Part shown: positions 56,022 through 63,540 of the stretch, piece after piece | Layout: every line of letters begins with the position of its first letter | Numbering within the stretch: the first letter of the stretch is position 1 | NCBI RefSeq assembly: GCF_900115165.1 | Contig: NZ_FOVP01000016.1 | Location: forward strand, 60,617-124,616 | DNA length: 64,000 bases | Source: Roseovarius lutimaris | GTDB taxonomy: Bacteria > Pseudomonadota > Alphaproteobacteria > Rhodobacterales > Rhodobacteraceae | Direction: 5' to 3' | Program-made: the position numbers and the translations under genes | The notes under the pieces: generated by a model | Seen by the model: the letters and a program-made list of their open reading frames with translations, nothing else | Databases searched by the model: none | What the model was told of the DNA's origin: nothing

Positions 56022-56207
56022 CTACCGATCGGCCAAACGCTTCAACGCTGATTTGCGTTTTTCCGAAGCCCCCTTCACAGTCACCATCGTTTTGACCGTA
56101 GCTTTCTTGGCACCTGAGGATGTGCGGACCTCGACAAAGTGGCCGGTCTTTTCGCTTCGCGCAATGTACCCACCCTTGACGGTGGTTTTCGTCACATGTG
56201 TGGCCAT
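56022..56207 (-). CDS. Putative antitoxin of the Doc-type pair
   Basis: This 61-residue basic protein starts MATHVTKTTVKGGYIARSEK, has a short beta-like N-terminal part and a Lys/Arg-rich C-terminal helix (SEKRKSALKRLADR). AGGTTG with GGAGG lies just before ATG 56207; a longer frame to 56282 has no better site. It directly precedes the Doc/Fic toxin frame with overlapping sequence, the usual antitoxin-first order. The antitoxin role comes from position and from a remembered resemblance to small partners of Doc toxins, not from a named domain. Confidence 0.7.
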   Translation of the reverse strand: MATHVTKTTVKGGYIARSEKTGHFVEVRTSSGAKKATVKTMVTVKGASEKRKSALKRLADR

Positions 56208-56312
56208 TTCAACCTCCAGGTCCATACACCTAATATGGAAATCGCTGCTCGCTTTGGCAAGACGTGAACTAAACAAGCCCATAAACTTTAATACATTATC
56301 ATCAAAAAGTAC

Positions 56313-56933
56313 TCACCCCCAACTATAATTGAAACTCACGCTGATCCGGTCTTCTTCACTCATGTTCATCGGCACCTCATGGCGGAGCCAAGACTCCCAG
56401 AGTAGCACGTCGCCCACGGCGGGCGTGGCATAGATGAAGGTTTTCAACTCGTCCCGAGCATCCTTGCGGCGCGCCGGTGCGGCCATCATCATCGCCGATC
56501 TCGGGTCTTCCAGTTTCAGCGCGCTTGCCCCGTCGGGCATGGCCACATAGGTGGTGCCGCTGATGACTGAGTGGGGGTGGATGTGGCTACTATGGGTGCC
56601 GCCCTCGGGCAGGATGTTGATCCAGATGTCTTCCAGCTTGAGCTTCTTGTCGTCGAGATCAAATTCCAGGTCCTCGGCAAAGGCTTTGACGTGCTTGTTA
56701 AGAACCTTGACCAGATCCTTGAAGATCGGAAACCGCCAGCCAAGATCGGTGAGCGAGGCATAGGACGTATAGCCGGGATAGCCGTTTTCCTCGCACCACT
56801 CCTGCCCGGCCTCGTCATCCTCGGCGATGGAATAGCACGACGCCTCAAGCTCGGCGGCATCAATGGGTTTGCCCTGCTCGGACAGGGCGGCATGATAGAG
56901 GCGGGTCACGAAAAGTGAGGAGATCTGTGTCAT
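56313..56933 (-). CDS. Putative 2OG-Fe(II) oxygenase (TIGR02466 family)
   Basis: This 206-residue protein matches the putative 2OG-Fe(II) oxygenase family TIGR02466/PF13759. Iron ligands are probably in the His cluster 117/119/121 (SSHIHPHSVISGTTYVAMP) and at His185 (SWLRHEVPMN). Arg196 in DRISVSFNYSW is a likely 2-oxoglutarate contact. Such enzymes hydroxylate proteins or small molecules. The gene lies on the ribosomal strand 126 nt after the rplP stop, behind a terminator, and before the toxin-antitoxin pair. Its substrate is unknown; the neighbouring L16 is a candidate only by analogy with E. coli YcfD, which is a different (JmjC) oxygenase. Confidence 0.85.
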   Translation of the reverse strand: MTQISSLFVTRLYHAALSEQGKPIDAAELEASCYSIAEDDEAGQEWCEENGYPGYTSYASLTDLGWRFPIFKDLVKVLNKHVKAFAEDLEFDLDDKKLKLEDIWINILPEGGTHSSHIHPHSVISGTTYVAMPDGASALKLEDPRSAMMMAAPARRKDARDELKTFIYATPAVGDVLLWESWLRHEVPMNMSEEDRISVSFNYSWG

Positions 56934-56990
56934 GCCCCCCGTCTTAAACCAACGCCCCCCGCGTGGCGAGAGGGCTTGGCCCGCTCACAA

Positions 56991-57022
56991 GAAAAAGCCC
57001 CCGCCAATCGCCTGACAGGGGC
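56991..57022 (-). terminator. Terminator after rplP
   Basis: On the minus strand a GC-rich stem with ends GGCCCC and GGGGGC is followed by TTTTTC, 38 nt after the rplP stop. It should end the rplB-to-rplP transcript before the oxygenase gene. Confidence 0.75.
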
Positions 57023-57034
57023 CTCTCAGTTTCA

Positions 57035-57058
57035 CGTAGGGTGGGTGAAACCCACGCG
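57035..57058 (-). repeat. GTAGGGTGGGT element, copy 4 (after rplP)
   Basis: CGTAGGGTGGGT-GA-AACCCACGCG lies 1 nt after the rplP stop codon and just before the terminator at 56991-57022. Confidence 0.87.
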
Positions 57059-57059
57059 C

Positions 57060-57473
57060 TTACCAGTCTTCGCGAACCACGACACGGGTCTTGATCGGCA
57101 ATTTCATCGCGGCAAGGCGCAGGGCCTCGAATGCGATGGCTTCGGACACGCCGTCGATCTCAAACATGATCCGGCCCGGCTTGACCTTGGCGGCCCAGAA
57201 ATCGACCGAGCCTTTACCTTTACCCATCCGAACTTCGGTGGGTTTGCTGGTCACCGGAAGGTCCGGGAAAATCCGGATCCAGACCCGGCCCTGACGTTTC
57301 ATGTGACGTGTCATGGCACGACGAGCAGCCTCGATCTGACGTGCAGTCACACGCTCGGGCTGGGTCGCTTTAAGGCCGTAGGTGCCGAAGTTCAGATCGG
57401 AGCCGCCTTTGGCGTCCCCCTTGATCCGGCCTTTGTGCATCTTACGGAATTTGCTGCGCTTTGGTTGTAGCAT
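57060..57473 (-). CDS. rplP: Large ribosomal subunit protein L16
   Basis: This 137-residue uL16 sits near the peptidyl transferase centre and helps place the A-site tRNA. It has [20 protein letters not shown] at the start, [20 protein letters not shown] with the conserved Arg region, and [20 protein letters not shown]. It ends the rplB-rpsS-rplV-rpsC-rplP unit. The next ribosomal gene, rpmC, is 1.6 kb away. Confidence 0.97.
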   Translation of the reverse strand: MLQPKRSKFRKMHKGRIKGDAKGGSDLNFGTYGLKATQPERVTARQIEAARRAMTRHMKRQGRVWIRIFPDLPVTSKPTEVRMGKGKGSVDFWAAKVKPGRIMFEIDGVSEAIAFEALRLAAMKLPIKTRVVVREDW

Positions 57474-57486
57474 CTGTCATTCCTCC

Positions 57487-58194
57487 TTAACGGCGGCCGC
57501 CGGCGCCACGGGGCGCGGGACCATCCTGGAGTTCCTGGGCTTTACGGTCACGTGCCGCGGGATCATGTTCCATGATCTCACCCTTGAAGATCCAGACCTT
57601 GATACCGATGATGCCATAAGGCGTCAGCGCCTCATAAGGGGCATAATCGATGTCGGCACGCAGGGTGTGCAGCGGCACACGGCCTTCGCGATACCACTCG
57701 GTACGGGCGATCTCGGCGCCACCAAGGCGGCCCGCGACGTTGACCCGGATACCTAAGGCACCCATGCGCATTGCGTTCTGCACGGCGCGCTTCATGGCGC
57801 GACGGAAGGACACACGACGCTCAAGCTGCTGCGCGATGCTTTCGCCGACCAGAGCCGCGTCAAGCTCCGGCTTGCGGACCTCGACGATGTTCAGGTGCAG
57901 CTCGCTGTCGGTCATCGCCGCCAGCTTTTTGCGCAGACCTTCGATATCGGCGCCTTTTTTGCCGATGATCACGCCAGGACGCGCGGTGTGGATCGTGACG
58001 CGGCACTTCTTGTGCGGACGCTCGATGATCACACGGCTGATACCGGCCTGCTTGCACTCTTTACCGATGAATTTGCGCATTGCGACATCTTCGAGAAGAA
58101 GATCACCGTAATCCTTGGTGTCGGCATACCAGCGGCTGTCCCAGGTGCGGTTGACCTGAAGGCGCATGCCAATCGGATTGACTTTGTTACCCAT
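57487..58194 (-). CDS. rpsC: Small ribosomal subunit protein S3
   Basis: This is a 235-residue uS3 from the mRNA entry side of the 30S head: [20 protein letters not shown], the KH-type segment [20 protein letters not shown], and [20 protein letters not shown]. It ends in a Gly/Arg-rich tail (PRGAGGRR). Its ATG and the rplV stop share one base. rplP follows after 13 nt. Confidence 0.97.
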   Translation of the reverse strand: MGNKVNPIGMRLQVNRTWDSRWYADTKDYGDLLLEDVAMRKFIGKECKQAGISRVIIERPHKKCRVTIHTARPGVIIGKKGADIEGLRKKLAAMTDSELHLNIVEVRKPELDAALVGESIAQQLERRVSFRRAMKRAVQNAMRMGALGIRVNVAGRLGGAEIARTEWYREGRVPLHTLRADIDYAPYEALTPYGIIGIKVWIFKGEIMEHDPAARDRKAQELQDGPAPRGAGGRR

Positions 58195-58574
58195 TAGGCT
58201 TGCTCCTCAATTTCACGCACCTTGATCGTCAGCTCCGAGAACGGCTTGCGCAGAGCGCCAAACCGGCCGCGGGCCCGCGGGCGACCGCGTTTCATCACAA
58301 GGTTCTTACCGACATAAGCTTCGGCCACGACAAGACCGTCCACATCGAGATTGTGGTTGTTTTCGGCATTGGCGATCGCGGATTGCAGGCATTTCTTGAC
58401 GTCTGCGGCGATACGCTTGTTGCTGAAGGTCAGGTCGTTCAGCGCTTTGTCGACCTTTTTACCGCGGATCATCGCGGCAACCAGGTTGAGTTTTTGCGGG
58501 CTGGTGCGAAGCATGCGCAGTTTTGCCATTGCTTCGTTGTCGGCCACGCGGCGGGGGTTCTTTTCCTTGCCCAT
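58194..58574 (-). CDS. rplV: Large ribosomal subunit protein L22
   Basis: This 126-residue uL22 lines the exit tunnel: [40 protein letters not shown] and the tunnel hairpin region [20 protein letters not shown]. It starts 3 nt after the end of rpsS and shares one base with the rpsC start codon. Confidence 0.97.
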   Translation of the reverse strand: MGKEKNPRRVADNEAMAKLRMLRTSPQKLNLVAAMIRGKKVDKALNDLTFSNKRIAADVKKCLQSAIANAENNHNLDVDGLVVAEAYVGKNLVMKRGRPRARGRFGALRKPFSELTIKVREIEEQA

Positions 58575-58577
58575 GAC

Positions 58578-58856
58578 TTACTTCCGCTTCGCTTTTTTGT
58601 CGGCGGCATGACCATAATAGGTACGGGTCGGGCTATATTCGCCAAACTTTTGACCGATCATGTCTTCGCTGACGTTGACTGGGATATGCTTGCGGCCGTT
58701 GTAGACACCAAACGTCAGACCCACAAACTGGGGCAGGATCGTCGAGCGGCGCGACCAGATCTTGATAACTTCATTGCGCCCGGATTCGCGCGATGCTTCG
58801 GCTTTCTTAAGCACATAGGCATCGACAAAGGGGCCTTTCCATACAGAGCGAGACAT
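58578..58856 (-). CDS. rpsS: Small ribosomal subunit protein S19
   Basis: This is a 92-residue uS19: [40 protein letters not shown] and [20 protein letters not shown]. It lies in the head of the 30S subunit and pairs with S13 near the subunit bridges. It is 3 nt from rplB upstream and 3 nt from rplV downstream. Confidence 0.97.
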   Translation of the reverse strand: MSRSVWKGPFVDAYVLKKAEASRESGRNEVIKIWSRRSTILPQFVGLTFGVYNGRKHIPVNVSEDMIGQKFGEYSPTRTYYGHAADKKAKRK

Positions 58857-58859
58857 AGA

Positions 58860-59702
58860 TTAACGTCCCTTCTTCTTGGCGTGACGCGAGCGGATAATAA
58901 GCTTTTGCGACGCTTTGTTCTTGTTCCGGGTCCGAGCACCCTTGGTCGGTTTACCCCAGGGCGTGACGGGGTGACGACCACCCGACGTACGGCCTTCACC
59001 ACCACCATGCGGGTGGTCGATCGGGTTCATGACCACACCACGCACTGACGGGCGGATGCCCTTGTGGCGCATGCGGCCCGCTTTACCGTAGTTCTGGTTG
59101 GAGTTGTCGGGGTTGCTGACCGCACCAACGGTGGCGAGGCATTCCTGACGCACCAGGCGAAGTTCGCCCGAGCTCAGACGGATCTGAGCGTAACCACCAT
59201 CACGACCCACGAACTGGGCATAGGTGCCTGCGGCGCGTGCGATCTGACCACCTTTACCGGGCTTGAGCTCGATATTGTGGATGATCGTCCCGATCGGCAT
59301 GCCCGAGAACGGCATTGCGTTGCCCGGCTTGATGTCGACCTTGGTGCCGGCCACAACCTTGTCACCCACAGCCAGACGCTGGGGAGCAAGAATATAGGCC
59401 TGCTCGCCGTCTTCATATTTGATCAGCGCGATGAACGCGGTCCGGTTCGGGTCATATTCGATCCGCTCGACGGTGGCCGCCACATCAAACTTGTTCCGTT
59501 TGAAATCAACGATCCGGTAAAGGCGTTTTGCCCCGCCGCCCTTGCGACGCATCGTGATCCGTCCGGTGTTGTTCCGACCGCCATGTTTCGACAAACCCTC
59601 AGTGAGAGATTTGACGGGACGACCTTTCCAAAGTTCCGAACGGTCGATCAGCACCAGCCCACGCTGGCCCGGCGTCGTCGGCTTATACGACTTGAGTGCC
59701 AT
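58860..59702 (-). CDS. rplB: Large ribosomal subunit protein L2
   Basis: This is a 280-residue uL2, essential for subunit joining and the peptidyl transferase fold. It has [20 protein letters not shown] at the start, [20 protein letters not shown], the conserved [20 protein letters not shown] with the functional His, and the Lys-rich end. It begins the rplB-to-rplP unit, with its own promoter at 59859-59887, because a plus-strand phasin gene lies between it and rplW. Confidence 0.98.
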   Translation of the reverse strand: MALKSYKPTTPGQRGLVLIDRSELWKGRPVKSLTEGLSKHGGRNNTGRITMRRKGGGAKRLYRIVDFKRNKFDVAATVERIEYDPNRTAFIALIKYEDGEQAYILAPQRLAVGDKVVAGTKVDIKPGNAMPFSGMPIGTIIHNIELKPGKGGQIARAAGTYAQFVGRDGGYAQIRLSSGELRLVRQECLATVGAVSNPDNSNQNYGKAGRMRHKGIRPSVRGVVMNPIDHPHGGGEGRTSGGRHPVTPWGKPTKGARTRNKNKASQKLIIRSRHAKKKGR

Positions 59703-59824
59703 GCTTTCTGTCTTCCGTTTGCTTGCAGCGGGTCATGCCCGCCTATGTTGTAGCCCCCCGAAGGTGGCCAGAATTTAGGGCCCCGAAGGTCCCCGGTTGG
59801 AGTGCTCTTGCGAACAATAGCGAA

Positions 59825-59844
59825 GCCCCGGACGAATCCGGGGC
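59825..59844 (-). promoter_or_regulatory. Hairpin at the start of the rplB leader
   Basis: GCCCCGGA pairs perfectly with TCCGGGGC around CGAA (TTCG on the minus strand, a stable tetraloop), about 10 nt downstream of the expected transcription start. It could affect early elongation or mRNA stability. Confidence 0.65.
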
Positions 59845-59858
59845 CTTGCCGATGGGCT

Positions 59859-59887
59859 CTGATAGGGGAGGCGGCGTTTGCGGTCAA
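59859..59887 (-). promoter_or_regulatory. Promoter of rplB-rpsS-rplV-rpsC-rplP
   Basis: On the minus strand, -35 TTGACC (59887-59882) and -10 TATCAG (59864-59859) are spaced by exactly 17 bases; the spacer ends CGCCGCCTCCCC, close to that of the rpmC promoter. The -10 lacks the final T. Confidence 0.8.
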
Positions 59888-60058
59888 GGGGGTGGAACGC
59901 GAAAACGCGGAGCGCAATCGCCCAATTTCCCGCCATACGACACAGATCAATTCCCCGTCGGCGAATCCGGTCTAGACTGGGCCTTGCGAAGGCCGACACC
60001 AAGGCGACACGCAACCCGACACGCAGATCGCAATCTGTCAGGAAACAGGAGAACAACC

Positions 60059-60412
60059 ATGACGAAATCCGCCAAGAAACCCGACGCCGGGAAACCCGAT
60101 GTTTCTGCATTTTCCGCCGCCATGATCGCGGGGAACCCTGCGGCCTCCAAGCTCTGGCTCGACATTATGGCCGAGAGCACGCGCTTCGTATCCGAGCGCC
60201 TTCAGAACGATCTCGAAACCCAGAAGGCGATGCTGCGCTGTCAGAACCCCACCGACCTGGTGCAACTGCAATCAGAGTTCTTCCGCAAGACAGTAGAACA
60301 ATACACCGCCGAGGCGCAGCGCCTGTTCGAGATCATGACCGAGGCCACCGAAGGCACGGTCAAGGACACCAAGACCAGCACCAAGCGCAGCTATGACGAC
60401 GTGCCGCTCTGA
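60059..60412 (+). CDS. Phasin family protein
   Basis: This 117-residue helical protein resembles phasins, the coat proteins of polyhydroxyalkanoate granules: AMIAGNPAASKLWLDIMAES, RFVSERLQNDLETQKAMLRC and VQLQSEFFRKTVEQYTAEAQ form the amphipathic coiled region, with a charged tail. AGGAG lies 7 nt before the ATG. It is on the strand opposite to the ribosomal genes and splits rplW from rplB; other PHA genes are not in the window. The frame upstream to 59696 is not part of the gene. Confidence 0.86.
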   Translation: MTKSAKKPDAGKPDVSAFSAAMIAGNPAASKLWLDIMAESTRFVSERLQNDLETQKAMLRCQNPTDLVQLQSEFFRKTVEQYTAEAQRLFEIMTEATEGTVKDTKTSTKRSYDDVPL

Positions 60413-60577
60413 CGGTGGGAAACGGGTGCGGGGCTAAGCATAAAAATTCGGGTTCGCCCGACAAGACGTCCCGCGCCTCTGTCCCGCGCTCGGGGCAGGT
60501 CCGTGTCGAGGCGTGTGATGCTTGAAAACCCGCGCCCGGCGCCTCCGGCAGGCGGATGCCGCCGGACCGAATTGCAT

Positions 60578-61201
60578 CTAGGAGCGCAGATTCGATTTTA
60601 TCATCTCAAGTAACTCGGGGGTGTTTGACACCTGCTCGAAGGCGACAGGCATCGTCAACGCTCCCCAAGTGACCGGCTGTCCCGGATGCGATAACCCATG
60701 TCCGAACGGCTGAAGCTCCTGTTCATCAAACAACGTGCCTATCTTCAGTGATGGATTTGGGCGCGTCGGTACAATCTCGTAAGGATAAGTGGCGGAGTGC
60801 ACGTTGGACACAACATAGAGCCGGACCGCAAATCGCCAGTTTCGTCCGCGGCGGCAAACGATTGCTCGCTTGTTCGTAACTAAATACATCACATTCCAGA
60901 GGACATATTGCCGGTTGCTTGCCATCATAAATGCCGCCGCCAGGAACGCGAGCGAAACCGCACCATACACCATGCAGGCCGTAAAGCGGACTGAGGAAGA
61001 CGCAGGCCCGATGAACGGAACCGTCCCCCACATAACCAAGACGCCAACCAACATGGAGATCAGATAGATCCGTTCGGCCCCGATCGCTTGGCACAGCCCA
61101 CGTCCATATTCGGGTCTACCCGTCCACAACACCCGCTCATCCGGGTCCAGGATGTTGTTCAGGTCGCCATCAGCGCGGATCTCGATTGAAACGTTACTCA
61201 T
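60578..61201 (-). CDS. PH-domain-like membrane protein
   Basis: This 207-residue protein has an N-terminal segment typical of bacterial PH-like proteins (LNNILDPDERVLWTGRPEYG), two transmembrane helices (about 45-66 and 74-94), and then a beta-rich part opening with YLVTNKRAIVCRR. That last motif (L-x-TNKR) is the most diagnostic. The function of this family is unknown. It lies on the ribosomal strand 186 nt after rplW but behind a strong terminator, so it is probably expressed separately. Base use is somewhat less GC-rich than in the ribosomal genes around it. Confidence 0.8.
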   Translation of the reverse strand: MSNVSIEIRADGDLNNILDPDERVLWTGRPEYGRGLCQAIGAERIYLISMLVGVLVMWGTVPFIGPASSSVRFTACMVYGAVSLAFLAAAFMMASNRQYVLWNVMYLVTNKRAIVCRRGRNWRFAVRLYVVSNVHSATYPYEIVPTRPNPSLKIGTLFDEQELQPFGHGLSHPGQPVTWGALTMPVAFEQVSNTPELLEMIKSNLRS

Positions 61202-61315
61202 TCACAAAAACCAGCCGACCTACCCGTGGGCGTGACCGCACTCCACCACGCAAGTAACACCCTTTTTGCCCAATACCGCAAGAGAGGGCTGGGCGCCCAA
61301 GTGCAAATTTCGCAC

Positions 61316-61352
61316 AAAAAAAACCCGGCTACCTCTCGGCAACCGGGGTTTT
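61316..61352 (-). terminator. Terminator after rplW
   Basis: On the minus strand AACCCCGGTTGCC pairs with GGTAGCCGGGTT (one bulge) around GAGA, followed by a run of eight T. This is the clearest intrinsic terminator in the ribosomal region and lies 36 nt after rplW. Confidence 0.9.
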
Positions 61353-61358
61353 CTTTTT

Positions 61359-61382
61359 CGTAGGGTGGGTGCTAACCCACCA
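61359..61382 (-). repeat. GTAGGGTGGGT element, copy 5 (after rplW)
   Basis: CGTAGGGTGGGT-GCT-AACCCACCA, the most diverged copy at its CGCG end, lies 5 nt after the rplW stop codon and just before the terminator at 61316-61352. Confidence 0.82.
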
Positions 61383-61387
61383 CCCGA

Positions 61388-61684
61388 TCAAAGACCGGTG
61401 GTCACGTCGATGGTGTTACCCTCAACGAGCGTCACATAGGCTTTCTTGACGTCGTTGCGGCGGCCAAGCTGGCCCCGGAAACGTTTGGCCTTGCCTTTGG
61501 TGATCGTGGTGTTGACAGCCTTGACCTTGACACCAAAGAGCGCCTCGACGGCCTCTTTGATCTGGGGTTTGTTGGCGTCAATCGCCACCTCAAACACGAC
61601 CGCACCGTTTTCAGAGGCCATGGTGGCCTTTTCGGTGATGATCGGCTTGCGGATCACATCGTAATGTTCTGACTTCGCGCTCAT
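61388..61684 (-). CDS. rplW: Large ribosomal subunit protein L23
   Basis: This is a 98-residue uL23, the docking site for trigger factor and SRP at the tunnel exit. It has [20 protein letters not shown], the [20 protein letters not shown] helix, and [20 protein letters not shown]. Its start overlaps the rplD stop by 4 nt. Transcription should end at the strong terminator after it, instead of running on to rplB as in most bacteria. Confidence 0.97.
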   Translation of the reverse strand: MSAKSEHYDVIRKPIITEKATMASENGAVVFEVAIDANKPQIKEAVEALFGVKVKAVNTTITKGKAKRFRGQLGRRNDVKKAYVTLVEGNTIDVTTGL

Positions 61685-62298
61685 TTCAACCGAGCCTCCA
61701 GTGCTTCGACACCCGCTTTGGTGAGCACGAGCGTGTCACGCTTGAGGATGTCATAGACGTTCGCGCCCATCGACGGCAGCACATCGAGACCTTCGATGTT
61801 GCGGGCGGCTTTGGCGAACTCTGCGTTCACTTCGGCCCCGTCGATGATCAGCGCGCGTTTCCAGCCAAGGTCACGGACCTGTTTGGCCAGAGCGGCGGTC
61901 TTGCCGGTCGAATCCGCGACATCAATGATCACAAGCTCGCCTGCCGCCATTTTGGCGGAGAGGGCATGCCTGAGACCAAGCTGACGCACTTTCTTCGGCA
62001 GGTCATGGGCGTGGCTACGGGGCGTCGGGCCCTTGTAGATACCACCCTTGCGGAAGATCGGTGCCGAGCGGGCGCCGTGGCGTGCGCCACCGGTGCCTTT
62101 TTGGCGATAGATCTTCTTGGTCGAATAGCTGACCTCGGACCGGGTTTTCACCTTGTGTGTACCGGCCTGCGCCTTGTTGCGCTGCCAGCGGACGACGCGT
62201 TGCAGGATATCCGCGCGCGGTTCCAGGCCGAAGATGTCTTCGCCCAGATCGACCGAGCCGGCCTTGCCGCCGTCCAGTTTGATCACGTCGAGTTTCAT
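61681..62298 (-). CDS. rplD: Large ribosomal subunit protein L4
   Basis: This is a 205-residue uL4. The tunnel loop contains [20 protein letters not shown] and [17 protein letters not shown], and the C-terminal domain contains [20 protein letters not shown] and [20 protein letters not shown]. In E. coli L4 represses its own operon; no matching leader can be judged here. Both ends overlap neighbours by 4 nt (rplC and rplW). Confidence 0.97.
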   Translation of the reverse strand: MKLDVIKLDGGKAGSVDLGEDIFGLEPRADILQRVVRWQRNKAQAGTHKVKTRSEVSYSTKKIYRQKGTGGARHGARSAPIFRKGGIYKGPTPRSHAHDLPKKVRQLGLRHALSAKMAAGELVIIDVADSTGKTAALAKQVRDLGWKRALIIDGAEVNAEFAKAARNIEGLDVLPSMGANVYDILKRDTLVLTKAGVEALEARLK

Positions 62299-63137
62299 TC
62301 CTCGCCTTCCTTCTTCTCAGACTGAATTTCGGCCTCGGCCTCTTTCAGAGCGGCTTCTTCCGCAACGGCGGCTTCTTCAGCGGCGGCTTTTGCAGCAGCT
62401 TCGGCCTCTGCAGCTGCCTGTGCGGCGGCCTCTTCAGCGGCTTTGGCAGCTTCTTCAGCAGCCGAACGCAGGGCGGCGGGCAGGATCGCGTTCTCGGGGA
62501 ACGGCTTCTTGACCGCATCCTTGATCGTCACCCAACCCCCTTTGGAGCCGGGAACGGCGCCTTTGATCATGATCAGACCACGATCGGCATCGGTTTTCAC
62601 GACCTGAAGATTTTGCGTGGTGACACGGGCAGCGCCCATGTGACCGGCCATTTTCTTGCCTTTGAAAACCTTGCCCGGATCCTGACACTGACCGGTTGAG
62701 CCGTGCGAACGATGGCTGATCGACACACCGTGCGTGGCCCGCAGACCACCAAAGTTGTGCCGCTTCATGGCGCCTTGAAAGCCCTTACCGATCGAGGTGC
62801 CCGAGACATCCACGAACTGACCTTCAAAGTAATGGTCTGCCGTGATCTCTTCGCCCACGTTGATCAGGTTTTCCGGCGCAACGCGGAATTCCGCGACCTT
62901 GCGCTTGGGTTCAACCTTGGCCGCCGCAAAGTGGCCGCGCATGGCCTGGCTTGTGCGTTTGACCTTGGCCGTACCGGCACCAAGCTGAACGGCCGAGTAG
63001 CCGTGCAGCTCAGCTGTGCGCTGAGCAACAACCTGAAGATTATCGAGTTGAAGAACGGTCACAGGAATCTGCTTGCCGTCTTCCATGAAAAGGCGGGTCA
63101 TGCCGACTTTTTTTGCGATTACACCAGAGCGCAACAT
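62295..63137 (-). CDS. rplC: Large ribosomal subunit protein L3 with Ala/Glu-rich tail
   Basis: This 280-residue uL3 has a conserved body (about 1-220) containing [40 protein letters not shown] and [20 protein letters not shown] with the conserved Gln region. Residues from about 224 to 280 are an extended Ala/Glu/Lys-rich helix not present in E. coli L3 (about 209 residues). Related alphaproteobacteria have similar extensions of varied length. The start at 63137 ([10 protein letters not shown]) is chosen. It begins 13 nt after rpsJ. Confidence 0.97.
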   Translation of the reverse strand: MLRSGVIAKKVGMTRLFMEDGKQIPVTVLQLDNLQVVAQRTAELHGYSAVQLGAGTAKVKRTSQAMRGHFAAAKVEPKRKVAEFRVAPENLINVGEEITADHYFEGQFVDVSGTSIGKGFQGAMKRHNFGGLRATHGVSISHRSHGSTGQCQDPGKVFKGKKMAGHMGAARVTTQNLQVVKTDADRGLIMIKGAVPGSKGGWVTIKDAVKKPFPENAILPAALRSAAEEAAKAAEEAAAQAAAEAEAAAKAAAEEAAVAEEAALKEAEAEIQSEKKEGEE

Positions 63138-63150
63138 CCAAATGCCCTCC

Positions 63151-63459
63151 TTAAACCGAAATCTGAACGTCAACGCCGGCGGCGAGATCGAGCTTCATCA
63201 GCGCGTCTACCGTTTGGGGCGTCGGGTCCACGATGTCGAGAAGACGCTTGTGCGTCCGGATCTCGAACTGATCGCGCGATTTCTTGTTCACGTGGGGGCT
63301 CCGCAGAACTGTGAACTTTTCGATTTTGTTCGGCAGCGGGATGGGCCCACGAACCTCGGCACCGGTCCGTTTGGCGGTATTGACGATTTCCTGCGTGCTG
63401 GCATCCAGTACGCGGTAGTCAAATGCCTTCAGCCGAATGCGAATATTTTGGCTTTGCAT
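63151..63459 (-). CDS. rpsJ: Small ribosomal subunit protein S10
   Basis: This is a 102-residue uS10, starting [20 protein letters not shown] with [20 protein letters not shown] and [20 protein letters not shown], all diagnostic. It is in the 30S head and also acts as the Nus factor NusE in antitermination. It begins the rpsJ-rplC-rplD-rplW unit; a hairpin separates it from tuf. Confidence 0.97.
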   Translation of the reverse strand: MQSQNIRIRLKAFDYRVLDASTQEIVNTAKRTGAEVRGPIPLPNKIEKFTVLRSPHVNKKSRDQFEIRTHKRLLDIVDPTPQTVDALMKLDLAAGVDVQISV

Positions 63460-63491
63460 TGGTTAGCCTTTCGCGGCGTTGGAGTTGATAG

Positions 63492-63520
63492 GAGGAAGGC
63501 CGGACCACCCGGCCTTCCTC
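63492..63520 (-). terminator. Hairpin between tuf and rpsJ
   Basis: GAGGAAGGCCGG pairs perfectly with CCGGCCTTCCTC around a 5-base loop, 21 nt after the tuf stop. The T-run after it is poor, so it may be a partial terminator that sets the ratio of EF-Tu to ribosomal proteins. Confidence 0.75.
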
Positions 63521-63540
63521 TTCGAACCCTTAATAGGTTG

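Larger units (their letters stand above)
59703..60058. other. Region upstream of rplB and of the phasin gene
   Basis: This 356-base stretch has no credible gene. It holds the rplB promoter (59859-59887), a hairpin near the start of the probable leader (59825-59844), and an rplB 5' leader of about 150 nt with further CTTCGGGG-type short stems. The right part must also hold the phasin promoter on the plus strand, which I could not pin down. Confidence 0.6.
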
